DNA from: an uncultured Lachnoclostridium sp.
GTDB lineage: Bacteria; Bacillota; Clostridia; Lachnospirales; Lachnospiraceae
Length of the DNA stretch: 64,000 bases
Assembly (NCBI GenBank): GCA_948330435.1
Contig: CAOJBY010000002.1
Span: 129,548-193,547 of the forward strand
Reading direction: 5' to 3'
The stretch's first letter is position 1, and the number at the start of each line of letters is the position of its first letter. The notes below the pieces were generated by a model. The model saw nothing but the letters and a program-made list of their open reading frames with translations, did no database searches and was not told where the DNA came from. This document shows, piece by piece, positions 7,458 through 16,148 of the stretch. The position numbers and the translations under genes were made by a program.

Positions 7458-9176
7458 TTATAAATTACTTCTTTTTGTTTCAATTTTACGTTTCTTTTTT
7501 AAATTTATTAAAAAATTCCGTGTTTCAATTGCGTGCGGATGATTCGCTCCCAATACTTTTTCTTGTATTGACAGTGCTTTTTTCCCTAACACTTCTGCCT
7601 CCTCTTGTCTTCCCTGATTTCTATACAGAACAGCTAAATTGCTATAGTTAATACTTACATCTGGATGGCTCTCTCCTAATGTGCTCTCAAATATTTTCAA
7701 AGCTTTCTTATATAATTCTTCTGCTTCTCTTTCTCTGCCTTGCCCCATGTACAAACCAGCCAGATTGCTATAAACCCATGCCACATCCGGATGGTTTTCT
7801 CCTAATACTTTCTTCCTTACAAACAGAGATTTTTTAAACAACTCTTCTGATTCTTTTCCCTTTCCTTGTTTGCAACACAATAAGGCCAGATTATTATAAC
7901 AGGTTGCCATATGAGGATGATTTTCTCCCAACTTATTCTCAAAAACAGCCAACGCCTTTTTAAAAAATATTTCTGCTTCTTTGTATTTTTTCTGTATCAT
8001 ATATAAATCAGCTAAATTGCTATAAGCTGCTGCTGTTTCAAAGCAATTGCCACCTAATATTTTTTCATCCAGCAGGAGGGCTTCCTTATACAATGTCTCT
8101 GCCTCTGCATATCTTCCCTGCTCTTTATATAAACCTGCCAGATTATTATATCTCGTTGCTATTACGGAATGATTCTCTCCCAATATTTTCTTATCCACAA
8201 ACAGAGACTTTTTATACAATTCTTCTGCTTCCTTGTATCTTCCCTGTTTTTCATACAAACCGGCCAAATTATTATAGCTTGTTGCCGTATGGGGATGATT
8301 TTCTCCTAATATTTTTTCTTCTATAGCTAGTGCCTTTTTGTATAGTAGCTCTGAAGCTTTATATTTCCCTTGCTCCTTATATAAACCTGCCAAAAAATCA
8401 TAATGCATTGCCATATGAGGATGATTTTTCCCCAATGTCTTTTCCACAATAGGTAAAGATGTTTCATATAGTGCTCTTGCTTCGGCCCACTTTCCCTGCA
8501 AATGATATATATGTCCTAATGCAATACAAACTCCTGCTGTTTCAGTATGAGCAGCCCCCAGTAATTCCTCCCGAATCTTCTTCGCCCTCAATAAAAGACG
8601 TTCACTTATGTCATACTGCTCCTTATCCATAGCTTCTTCTGCCTGTCTCATTAAAGAATATGTTTCTTGCAACTGCTGTCTTGCTTCTTTTCCATTTTCC
8701 CATAAAGGACCGTTTTTTGCAAAAGCCGTCTCTACATTTGGCTCTTTTCTTTCAAATTCATATTCATGAAACACAACTCGAAGCTTTACAAAGGAATAGA
8801 AATCATATGCACTCACCGCAAGCCTGTCATCTCCATAGGGTGTTGTAAGAAACACAAGATTTTTTTCCAGACCTGCCAGCATATCCCTGCTAAAATTCAG
8901 CCGCCTAAAGTCCTCTTCCTCCTGAAGTGCAAGCTGAAAATTTACAATCAGAAAGGTTGAACTCTCTGACACAAATGTTATCCACTCCCTAAGCTTCTGA
9001 AAAGAATAGGCCCCTGGATACTGTTTACAATCATAAATTTCAACATCTCCAAACCTATAAATGCTGACAATCTCTTCCTGTATACTCTCAGGAGCAACTA
9101 TCAAGTACAGGCCCTGTTCCGATTTATTTATGATCCACCCTAAAGTCTGATAGCCCTCTTGATTACTTTCCATCAT
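7458..9176 (-). CDS. tetratricopeptide (kinesin-light-chain type) repeat protein with unknown N-terminal domain
   Basis: About 572 residues. Residues 1-170 form a distinct globular domain with a conserved-looking LNFSRDMLAGLEKNLVF segment; I think similar segments occur in front of NTPase/TPR modules of STAND-like proteins, but this is from memory. Eight TPR units of 42 residues follow, each ending close to LGENHP, plus a partial ninth. The product is probably a cytoplasmic protein-protein recognition scaffold. The ATG at 9176 overlaps the 3' end of the ATPase gene by 14 bp, so the two are translationally coupled. No catalytic motif is evident, and function is unknown. Confidence 0.75.
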   Translation of the reverse strand: MMESNQEGYQTLGWIINKSEQGLYLIVAPESIQEEIVSIYRFGDVEIYDCKQYPGAYSFQKLREWITFVSESSTFLIVNFQLALQEEEDFRRLNFSRDMLAGLEKNLVFLTTPYGDDRLAVSAYDFYSFVKLRVVFHEYEFERKEPNVETAFAKNGPLWENGKEARQQLQETYSLMRQAEEAMDKEQYDISERLLLRAKKIREELLGAAHTETAGVCIALGHIYHLQGKWAEARALYETSLPIVEKTLGKNHPHMAMHYDFLAGLYKEQGKYKASELLYKKALAIEEKILGENHPHTATSYNNLAGLYEKQGRYKEAEELYKKSLFVDKKILGENHSVIATRYNNLAGLYKEQGRYAEAETLYKEALLLDEKILGGNCFETAAAYSNLADLYMIQKKYKEAEIFFKKALAVFENKLGENHPHMATCYNNLALLCCKQGKGKESEELFKKSLFVRKKVLGENHPDVAWVYSNLAGLYMGQGREREAEELYKKALKIFESTLGESHPDVSINYSNLAVLYRNQGRQEEAEVLGKKALSIQEKVLGANHPHAIETRNFLINLKKKRKIETKRSNL

Positions 9177-10476
9177 CCCCAATCAACTCCTGCTCTTTCA
9201 AGAACCGTATCACCAGCGGATGGACATTATGCCACCGTTTGCCATTGTACTCTAACACCACTGATGCCTGCAACATTCTCAAAAGCATTTCCTTATCTTC
9301 TATCAATTCTTTATTTCCTTGATAAATATTCAGCAAAAAACTATAATCCTTTTTCTCAATCCGTCTTGTAAGGGAAGTTTTGAGCTCCTCAAGAGCACGA
9401 TCGGCATCCTCCATAGATATCGCTTCACTGCTTCTTCGTTCCGCCCTCTTAGCAGCCGCATTGATAGCATGAAATAAATCCCGCAAAGAACCTCCTGTAT
9501 ATTGAATCAACTCTTCCAGCACCTTATCTTCAAACAGCCTAAGATCCGCACGCTTTTCCACAATTTCCCTTATCACTGCAATCCCATCCTCAAATGGCCA
9601 TCCATCAATAGTTTCTATCTTGATCATAGGCAGTGTCTTTGTGACAAAGTAACTCTCCATAGCAGAAAACCTGGCATCATATGACAAACCAATGGGAAAG
9701 GTATAAATAACCGGAAACGTCATTCCCGAAAGAACAGCCGCATATTGATAAAACACCTTCCAAGCATCCTCCGGATTTAATTTATCTAAGTCCTCAAAAA
9801 TAATAATAGGACGCTTTCCACCCAGTTTTTTGGTAATCAGTTCTGACACACGACTTAGCATTTCAATCCATTCACTGGAGCGAATGCTGATTTTACTCCG
9901 ATATTCCTTTCTGGTCTCTTCATTAAACTTTAAGTCTGTTTTCATCTTTGCAAACAACTTCAAAACCTTTGCCAAAATTCCTGGTGTCTCTGCGGATATT
10001 CCCGATTCCAAAGATGCTTCTGTTACCTCCTTGGAAGTGGTAATCTCTACACCCTCTGTCCAAAAATGTAAAATATCATTTAGAAGCCCTCTCTCCATCC
10101 TGCAGCCAGATTCATCTGCCAACTCCAACAGAGCCTCACCCATTAAAATGAAAAGATCCGAATACACAATATTAAATAAATCCAAATCCATACTGCAGGT
10201 AATGGTTTTTACTGGATATCCTCTTTTTTCGAGTCTCTCGGTCATTCGATTCAGCTCCGTACTCTTTCCGCATCCTCTATGCCCAAGAAGTAAAAATGAA
10301 CTCAGCTCTCCCGGATTCTGGCAGCTGTCAAAAATGTCCTCCATAGGTGAGCTGTATTTATCGCTCATCCGATATTCCATGGTATCCTTGCAATAAAAAT
10401 CCTTCATCTGATCTATTTTCAAAGGATCCGGAGAAAATGCATTTATCATGTCGGATACTTGATCTGCGTATTTCAT
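9163..10476 (-). CDS. P-loop ATPase, AAA/STAND-like
   Basis: 437 residues. Walker A is GHRGCGKST (65-73) and Walker B is IIIFEDLDK (about 224-232). The C-terminal third looks helical and probably forms a winged-helix segment (LEYNGKRWHNVHP), as in Orc/Cdc6-like and STAND ATPases. No membrane segment is seen. It is the first gene of a two-gene unit with the TPR protein, and the unit is bounded by unrelated housekeeping genes, consistent with an accessory cassette. A defence or signalling role is inferred from architecture only. Confidence 0.72.
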   Translation of the reverse strand: MKYADQVSDMINAFSPDPLKIDQMKDFYCKDTMEYRMSDKYSSPMEDIFDSCQNPGELSSFLLLGHRGCGKSTELNRMTERLEKRGYPVKTITCSMDLDLFNIVYSDLFILMGEALLELADESGCRMERGLLNDILHFWTEGVEITTSKEVTEASLESGISAETPGILAKVLKLFAKMKTDLKFNEETRKEYRSKISIRSSEWIEMLSRVSELITKKLGGKRPIIIFEDLDKLNPEDAWKVFYQYAAVLSGMTFPVIYTFPIGLSYDARFSAMESYFVTKTLPMIKIETIDGWPFEDGIAVIREIVEKRADLRLFEDKVLEELIQYTGGSLRDLFHAINAAAKRAERRSSEAISMEDADRALEELKTSLTRRIEKKDYSFLLNIYQGNKELIEDKEMLLRMLQASVVLEYNGKRWHNVHPLVIRFLKEQELIGDDGK

Positions 10477-10560
10477 TTAATGGCTCCTTTCATTCTGATG
10501 ATTTGCCTAATCAAAATATATATTTATTATATAGAATATCTTTCCCATTGGCAAAAGAAT

Positions 10561-11178
10561 TTACCGGATAAAATGCGTCCTCTTTGGCATCTCTTTCTCC
10601 GGCAGTCCGTATTTTTCCTTTCCCAGGGCAATACTCTTCATCAAAAATGTCATGTTTCTTGCCAGGGTACGCATGGTCTGCAGGCCCTCCGCATCCTGGG
10701 AAGCCTCGCCCTGTGCCCTGCCATGAATGCTGTTCCAGTACTGGCTGGAAGCAACCGGCATTCCGGAAATCGTGAAATATTTATTCAACTCATCAAAGGT
10801 TGCGGAAAGTCCGCCCCGCCTTGCAGCTACTACACTTGCCCCAACTTTCATGGTCTTGTCAAAGCCCGTGCTGTAGAACAGCCGATCCAGAAATGCAATA
10901 AGCGTGGCATTGGCCGACGCATAGTATACCGGGCTTGCTACTACCAGACCGTCACAAGCTTCAAACTTTGGTGCTGTCTCATTTACCAAATCCTCGAAAA
11001 CACATTTCCCATTCTTGGCACAGGAGCCGCAGGCAATACACCCCCGGATATCCTTGTTGCCAATGTGAATCAGTTCTGTCTCTACACCCTCAGCCGCAAA
11101 GATCTGCTCCATCTCGTGAAGTGCAATATAGGTGTTGCCTTTTGCATGTGGACTTCCGTTAATCAATAACACTTTCAT
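10561..11178 (-). CDS. NAD(P)H-dependent FMN oxidoreductase / iron-sulfur flavoprotein family
   Basis: 205-residue flavodoxin-fold protein. GSPHAKGNT near residues 9-17 binds the FMN phosphate, and CIACGSC with a following Cys at about residue 59 matches the cysteine motif of archaeal and clostridial iron-sulfur flavoproteins. SPVYYASANA is the second FMN loop. It is expected to carry out electron transfer or reduction of quinones or nitro compounds in the cytoplasm; the natural substrate is unknown. The gene stands alone on the minus strand. Confidence 0.82.
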   Translation of the reverse strand: MKVLLINGSPHAKGNTYIALHEMEQIFAAEGVETELIHIGNKDIRGCIACGSCAKNGKCVFEDLVNETAPKFEACDGLVVASPVYYASANATLIAFLDRLFYSTGFDKTMKVGASVVAARRGGLSATFDELNKYFTISGMPVASSQYWNSIHGRAQGEASQDAEGLQTMRTLARNMTFLMKSIALGKEKYGLPEKEMPKRTHFIR

Positions 11179-11228
11179 CGTATGATTCCTCCTAAAATTA
11201 TTTTAATATTACCTAACAACTACCCAAC

Positions 11229-11729
11229 TTAAAATCCACGGATATCATCCCCGTCATCCCCCGACTTGTCTATGTCTTTTATCACCACCTCATAGCCATA
11301 TCCCTCATTCACCTGAACATGTACCCGGTCACCTATCTTACAACCCAAAATGGCCTTGCCCAAGGGGGATTCAATGCTGATGCGTCCATCCAGGGAATTG
11401 CCCCGAATAGAGGTGACAAGCTTCACCTGCTCTGTCTCATCATCCTCCTCAAAATACAATTCCACCAGATTATTAAGGCCCACTTCATCCTCTCCCGACT
11501 CATCCGACACAATTCGGGCTGTCCGAAGCATCCGTTCCAGATAGCGAATCCGGCTTTCGTTCTTGTTTTTATCACGCTTGGCCGCATAATACTCAAAATT
11601 CTCGCTCAAATCCCCGTGAGCTCTGGCCTCTTTCACTGCTTCAATTGCTTCTTTCCGAACCACCATCTTCCGGTGTTCAATCTCTGCCTCTATCTTGGCC
11701 ACATCACTCTTCGTCAACTGTTCCTGCAT
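11229..11729 (-). CDS. GreA/GreB family transcription elongation factor
   Basis: 166 residues: an N-terminal coiled coil (DVAKIEAEIEHRK... and the acidic-tip region around HGDLSENFEYYAAK) and a C-terminal FKBP-like domain with the SPLGKAILG signature. Such factors bind the RNA polymerase secondary channel and rescue backtracked complexes by transcript cleavage. The ATG at 11729 is chosen over 11753 because GAGGAT precedes it. It overlaps the end of the DUF4317 gene by 26 bp. The slightly divergent sequence suggests a paralogue rather than the main greA. Confidence 0.82.
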   Translation of the reverse strand: MQEQLTKSDVAKIEAEIEHRKMVVRKEAIEAVKEARAHGDLSENFEYYAAKRDKNKNESRIRYLERMLRTARIVSDESGEDEVGLNNLVELYFEEDDETEQVKLVTSIRGNSLDGRISIESPLGKAILGCKIGDRVHVQVNEGYGYEVVIKDIDKSGDDGDDIRGF

Positions 11730-12873
11730 AATATCCTCTCTTTTCCGTCTCAATGGTTTTCACGGAGATCCCATTGACCTCCACATGGTCGTCCACCCCA
11801 ATCACCAGACACTGCCGTCCGTCAATCATACGGGTTTCCACCAGATCCGCACGCTCCGGATTCACCTGAATCACGATATCCGGTGTCTTGATCTCGAACT
11901 TCCGGGTGCTCATCACATTGGAAGCCAGAAATTCCGTCCTCTCCCCGGCCGTAGTTTCATAATGCTCTTCCAATTCTTCCAGCTTTTCCGGCTGCACGCC
12001 GCTGGCTGCCAGGATATGCTTTACCTCCGTCTTGTCCAAAGTCACCGGCTGTGGTTCATCTTTGCGTTCCTCCACCAGCTCATGGAGTTTTTCATGGATG
12101 TTCCGAACTACCTCATAGGCACAATCCTCACCCAGGGTTTCCTCAATAATAGCATTAAAAGTTTCTTTCTGTCCCCCTGCAGACATTGGCATGGGGCAGC
12201 CGAACATGCTCTCCGCAAAGATCTCATTCAATTCCTCCGGATTCTTGGAATAGTAGAGCATACTGTGCAGATCTGTGCTCCGATCCTGAAATGCTGGGAA
12301 TAAGAATCCTGCCATAGGAAGCTCCACCAGCCAGTCCCTGGTTCTGGCCCCGAAGCGGTTGCCATCTGCGTCATAGCTTAAGCCTGCCTTAGACAGCTTC
12401 ACCGGGCAAATGGTACAGAGCAGATACTCATAGACCTCATCAGAAGCATCAAAAAGCTCCTCATTGTCCGAAGCCTTTCCCGGAATATCATAAGCCCCAT
12501 GCACCAGCAGAATCAGATAATTTTCCCCATAAGGAAAGGTCTCAATCACCCGATCATAAAATGCCTCTACCAGAGCCTCCTCCTGAAGACGGCTTTTTTT
12601 CAGCTTCATCAAAAATTCCTGGGTTCCACCGGGCATCTCCGTATCCAGTGGAAATTCCAGATTCAAAAGGTTCTTTCCAATGGTCCCTGACAGAGCCTTT
12701 CGGAAAATCTCGAAATACTTAAACGCTTCTTCCTCCGGCAATGACAGAAAGGCTTCTTCCATCTCGGTTTTTTTATTTTTCTCCCCGTCCACATAGCAGC
12801 CGCACAACCGTGTGAGAACACAGTGTTCCGGGGTAAATTGCTTTTTTATCTCTGCTATTTCTTTCTTATTCAT
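11704..12873 (-). CDS. DUF4317 domain-containing protein
   Basis: 389 residues, recognised as the Firmicutes DUF4317 family, which has no assigned function. No signal peptide or membrane segment is visible. Charged, helical N-terminal residues (MNKKEIAEIKKQF) lead into a region with a CGCYVDGEKNK segment. The ATG at 12873 is preferred because GGAGAG lies 10 nt upstream. It sits between the TetM-NYN gene and greA and overlaps greA, suggesting a shared transcript with stress-related information-processing genes. Confidence 0.75.
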   Translation of the reverse strand: MNKKEIAEIKKQFTPEHCVLTRLCGCYVDGEKNKKTEMEEAFLSLPEEEAFKYFEIFRKALSGTIGKNLLNLEFPLDTEMPGGTQEFLMKLKKSRLQEEALVEAFYDRVIETFPYGENYLILLVHGAYDIPGKASDNEELFDASDEVYEYLLCTICPVKLSKAGLSYDADGNRFGARTRDWLVELPMAGFLFPAFQDRSTDLHSMLYYSKNPEELNEIFAESMFGCPMPMSAGGQKETFNAIIEETLGEDCAYEVVRNIHEKLHELVEERKDEPQPVTLDKTEVKHILAASGVQPEKLEELEEHYETTAGERTEFLASNVMSTRKFEIKTPDIVIQVNPERADLVETRMIDGRQCLVIGVDDHVEVNGISVKTIETEKRGYYAGTVDEE

Positions 12874-12939
12874 ATTATGTAAACTCTCCTCGCCTTTATT
12901 ACAATGGATACTCATTCCATTTATAAATATATTTCTTTT

Positions 12940-15630
12940 TTAAAAGCTACGCTTTCCCAAACGTACCTCCTCCATAAACTTCGCCAGCTCCTCCGGCAGA
13001 TTCTCCAGCAGATACTGCTTATCTCCAGAATATTGAGAGAGAAAGCTGTCCCGAATCTCTGCATTCACATTTTGAATCTCCTCAAAAAGCCCCTGTGCAG
13101 ACATCCGCTTCGCCCCCTGGCCCATGATAATCACCTGCTCCAGGGCATCCGAGGTAGCCACCGTAACCTCATACTGCCGCCCAAGCTCATGGGCCGTCTT
13201 CTCAATATACTGATCCGCTGTTTCCGCTTCCTTTGTATAAACTACATGGATATTGTGATACTTGGAAATGCTTCCTTTGCTGCCCTCCACACGATAGGCA
13301 TCAAATACAAGGATCACTGTGTTTTTCCGATACCCCTGAAGATTGCAGAGAATATCCATAAGCTTCCCTCTTGCCGCCTCAAGATTGACCTCTGCCAATT
13401 CTTTCAGATCCTCCCAGGAAAATATAATATTGTAGCCATCCACCAGCAGATACTCCTTCTCCGGTTTCCGCACCTTTTTTCGCTCCACAGACCGTTCTCC
13501 AGGCTCTGGCTGAAAGCTTCGCTCCACACGACCCACTCCCTGCCGATCCCGGCGAATCGGACCGTAGGTACGAACAAAGATCTCCTCCAGCTCCCCGGGA
13601 TCTGCCCAGTATTCAGAAGTGGAGCTCTGCCTTGAAGCAGCCTGTCCCAAAGTAGCATGACTGATGGTTTTCGTCACACTTTCCAGATGCATATAGTTAG
13701 GGACTTGGTTCCATGGAACATAAAAGCCTGCCCCATGGGTACAAAAAACCGAACCTGTAGGATTATCCACATCCTGATCTGGATCATAGCCACAGGCTGC
13801 AATTACTTCTTCCGCATTATGGCAGGGTCCATAGCCCTTTAAGGTACAGAACAGACGGCCTGTCCCATGGGTATAGGCATGGACCTCTGCCTGGTATTCA
13901 CCCATGGCCGATACCGGAACTGTACCTGTCAAAATGGTCATTTCCCCCTCCTGCTCTGGCTCCGAAAAGATTCCTGACATTTTCTGAATATCAGCCATGG
14001 CTCTTCCCACCTTATCAGTTGGAAGTTCCAGACGAAATTCATAAAAGGGCTCCAAAAGCATATTTTCTGCCTGCCGAAGTCCCTGACGGACCGCTCGGTA
14101 GGTAGCCTCACGGAAATCTCCACCTTCCGTATGCTTTAAGTGGGCCTTTCCTGCTGCCAGCGTAATCTTCACATCTGTAAGTTCACCACCCACAAGAACT
14201 CCCGGATGCTTTCGCTCTGCCAAGTGAGTTAGAATCAGCCGCTGCCAGTTCCGATCCAGCATATCCTCACTACAGCCACTCTCAAGTATCACACCACTTC
14301 CCAGTTCTCCCGGTTCCAGTAAAAGATGCACCTCTGCATAATGCCTTAGAGGCTCAAAGTGTCCCACACCCTCCACTGTGGATGCAATGGTCTCCTTATA
14401 GATAATACTTCCCGGGCCAAATTCCACACTCAACCCAAACCGCTCCAAAATAAGACTTTTCAAAATCTCAAGCTGAACCGGTCCCATAACTTGTATATGA
14501 ATCTCTCCCAGCGTATTTTTCCAGACCACATGAAGTTCCGGAAGTTCCTCCTCCAGCCCTCGAAGTCTTATGAGCATCCCGTGAGCATCCCAATCAGGCG
14601 GGAACAAAAGCTGGTAAGTCAAAACCGGCTCCAGCAGAGGTTCCGCCGCCCTGACCTCACCACCAAGGCCATCCCCTGCCTTGGTCCGGGTCAGCCCTGT
14701 TACCGCACAGATCTTTCCGGCTGACACCTCTGAAACTGCCTGAAAACTCTCACCGGAATAAAGGCGAATCTGATCGATCTTTTCCTCCCATTCCTCCCCT
14801 TCACAGTTTCCTTTCAAAAGTGCCTTTACTTTCAGGCTCCCCCCGGTAAGCTTCAAATGCGTCAGCCTGTTTCCCTGTGCATCCCGGCTAATCTTATATA
14901 CCCTTGCTCCAAATTCCGGAGGATACATGATATCTGTTCCAAAGCATTCAAGGCCTGTAAGCAAAGCGTCCACACCCTCCAGACGAAGGGCTGAGCCAAA
15001 ATAGCAGGGAAATACATTCCTCATGGCAATCTGCTCTTTGATTTCCTCATTTTTCAAGCAGCCCTGTTCCAAGTAGGAATCCAGCAGTCCCTCATGGCAC
15101 ACAGCCAGTTCCTCCCAAAGTTCCCTCCTGTCCACACAGAAATCCACACACCGTTCATCCAGCTTCTCCTTTAATTCCTTTAGAAGTCTCTGGCGATCCG
15201 TTCCCTGCTGATCCATCTTATTGACAAAAAGAAACACCGGAATCTCATACTGCTTAAGGAGATGCCATAGGGTCCGAACATGCCCCTGTACCCCATCCGA
15301 TCCGCTGATAATAAGTATGGCACAATCCAACACCTGCAGAGTACGCTCCATCTCGGCAGAAAAATCCACATGCCCCGGTGTATCAAGAAGTGTAATCTCT
15401 CTGTCACCAAGAGTCAGCTGGGCCTGCTTGGAAAATATAGTAATTCCTCTGGAACGTTCCAACTCATAAGTATCCAGACAAGCGGTCCCGTGATCCACCC
15501 GCCCCAGATTGCGGATGCTGCCACACTGATAAAGCATGGCCTCTGCCAGTGTTGTTTTACCCGCATCCACATGAGCCAACAGCCCCACGCATATATGTTT
15601 TTTGGGATTATTTTCCGGAATACCACCCAT
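12940..15630 (-). CDS. TetM/EF-G-like translational GTPase fused to a Rae1/YacP-like NYN ribonuclease domain
   Basis: 896 residues. The first ~640 resemble TetM-type ribosomal protection proteins: G1 AHVDAGKTT (19-27), G3 DTPGH (83-87), G4 NKMD (137-140), followed by EF-G-like domains II to V. A linker of basic residues (~690-720) leads to a C-terminal NYN domain from residue ~724 (LLVDGYNII, later VFDAYR and ATSDALEQ), matching YacP/Rae1. Rae1 is known in Bacillus to cut mRNA in the ribosomal A site, and TetM-like GTPases bind the same site. A ribosome-rescue or mRNA-decay role is therefore a coherent inference; tetracycline resistance is not implied. Confidence 0.85.
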   Translation of the reverse strand: MGGIPENNPKKHICVGLLAHVDAGKTTLAEAMLYQCGSIRNLGRVDHGTACLDTYELERSRGITIFSKQAQLTLGDREITLLDTPGHVDFSAEMERTLQVLDCAILIISGSDGVQGHVRTLWHLLKQYEIPVFLFVNKMDQQGTDRQRLLKELKEKLDERCVDFCVDRRELWEELAVCHEGLLDSYLEQGCLKNEEIKEQIAMRNVFPCYFGSALRLEGVDALLTGLECFGTDIMYPPEFGARVYKISRDAQGNRLTHLKLTGGSLKVKALLKGNCEGEEWEEKIDQIRLYSGESFQAVSEVSAGKICAVTGLTRTKAGDGLGGEVRAAEPLLEPVLTYQLLFPPDWDAHGMLIRLRGLEEELPELHVVWKNTLGEIHIQVMGPVQLEILKSLILERFGLSVEFGPGSIIYKETIASTVEGVGHFEPLRHYAEVHLLLEPGELGSGVILESGCSEDMLDRNWQRLILTHLAERKHPGVLVGGELTDVKITLAAGKAHLKHTEGGDFREATYRAVRQGLRQAENMLLEPFYEFRLELPTDKVGRAMADIQKMSGIFSEPEQEGEMTILTGTVPVSAMGEYQAEVHAYTHGTGRLFCTLKGYGPCHNAEEVIAACGYDPDQDVDNPTGSVFCTHGAGFYVPWNQVPNYMHLESVTKTISHATLGQAASRQSSTSEYWADPGELEEIFVRTYGPIRRDRQGVGRVERSFQPEPGERSVERKKVRKPEKEYLLVDGYNIIFSWEDLKELAEVNLEAARGKLMDILCNLQGYRKNTVILVFDAYRVEGSKGSISKYHNIHVVYTKEAETADQYIEKTAHELGRQYEVTVATSDALEQVIIMGQGAKRMSAQGLFEEIQNVNAEIRDSFLSQYSGDKQYLLENLPEELAKFMEEVRLGKRSF

Positions 15631-15638
15631 AGAAAATG

Positions 15639-15684
15639 CCCCTTTCTGTTATCTGCAATTTAAACATTATAGCACAGAAAGGGG
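15639..15684 (-). promoter_or_regulatory. perfect inverted repeat covering the TetM-NYN ribosome binding site
   Basis: CCCCTTTCTG (15639-15648) and CAGAAAGGGG (15675-15684) are perfect 10-bp complements with a 26-bp loop. Read on the minus strand, the 3' arm contains the AAAGGGG ribosome binding site of the gene starting at 15630. The loop contains a TATAAT-like sequence. A transcript that reads through from recX could therefore hide the site, while one starting inside the loop could not. Confidence 0.55.
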
Positions 15685-15701
15685 TATTCGTCGATAAAAG
15701 T

Positions 15702-16148
15702 TTATTTCTGACTTCGCATCTCCTTCAAGATATCCTCACTCTGAAACCCCCTACGCAGCAAAAACTGATAAAGCTTCCGCTGTTCCTCCTGAGTGGCCGT
15801 CTCTGAAGAGAAATGCTTTTTCTCCATCCATCTTCGGATCAAAAGACTCTCATCCTGAACTTCTACCTCCTGGCTGACCTCCTCTAAAATATCTCTGGAA
15901 ATTCCTTTTTTATAGAGAAGTTCCTGCTCCACCTGCCTGCGGCTCTTTATCTGGCTGCGGCTCTTTAAATAATTAATGGCATACCGCTTATCATTAATGT
16001 AATCATACTGCTTTACATAGAGAATGGCTTCCTCCACGATCTCCGGCTCATAATTCCGGCCAAGCTTGGTACGGAGCTCCTGCTCTGTTCGATCACATCG
16101 TTCCAGGATATATAAGGCTCGATGCTTTGCCCTCGTTAATTCATCCAT
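15702..16148 (-). CDS. recX: regulatory protein RecX
   Basis: 148 residues, somewhat shorter than Bacillus RecX but with the three-helix repeats typical of the family (AKHRALYILERCDRTEQELRTKL at the N-terminus). RecX binds RecA filaments and limits their activity. The start codon overlaps the recA stop by one base (TAATG), so translation is coupled to recA and expression should follow SOS induction. Confidence 0.9.
   Translation of the reverse strand: MDELTRAKHRALYILERCDRTEQELRTKLGRNYEPEIVEEAILYVKQYDYINDKRYAINYLKSRSQIKSRRQVEQELLYKKGISRDILEEVSQEVEVQDESLLIRRWMEKKHFSSETATQEEQRKLYQFLLRRGFQSEDILKEMRSQK

Noticed and set aside
12940..15630. Tetracycline resistance gene
   Set aside because: The GTPase part is TetM-like, but the protein is fused to an NYN nuclease and sits among recA and greA, so resistance cannot be claimed.
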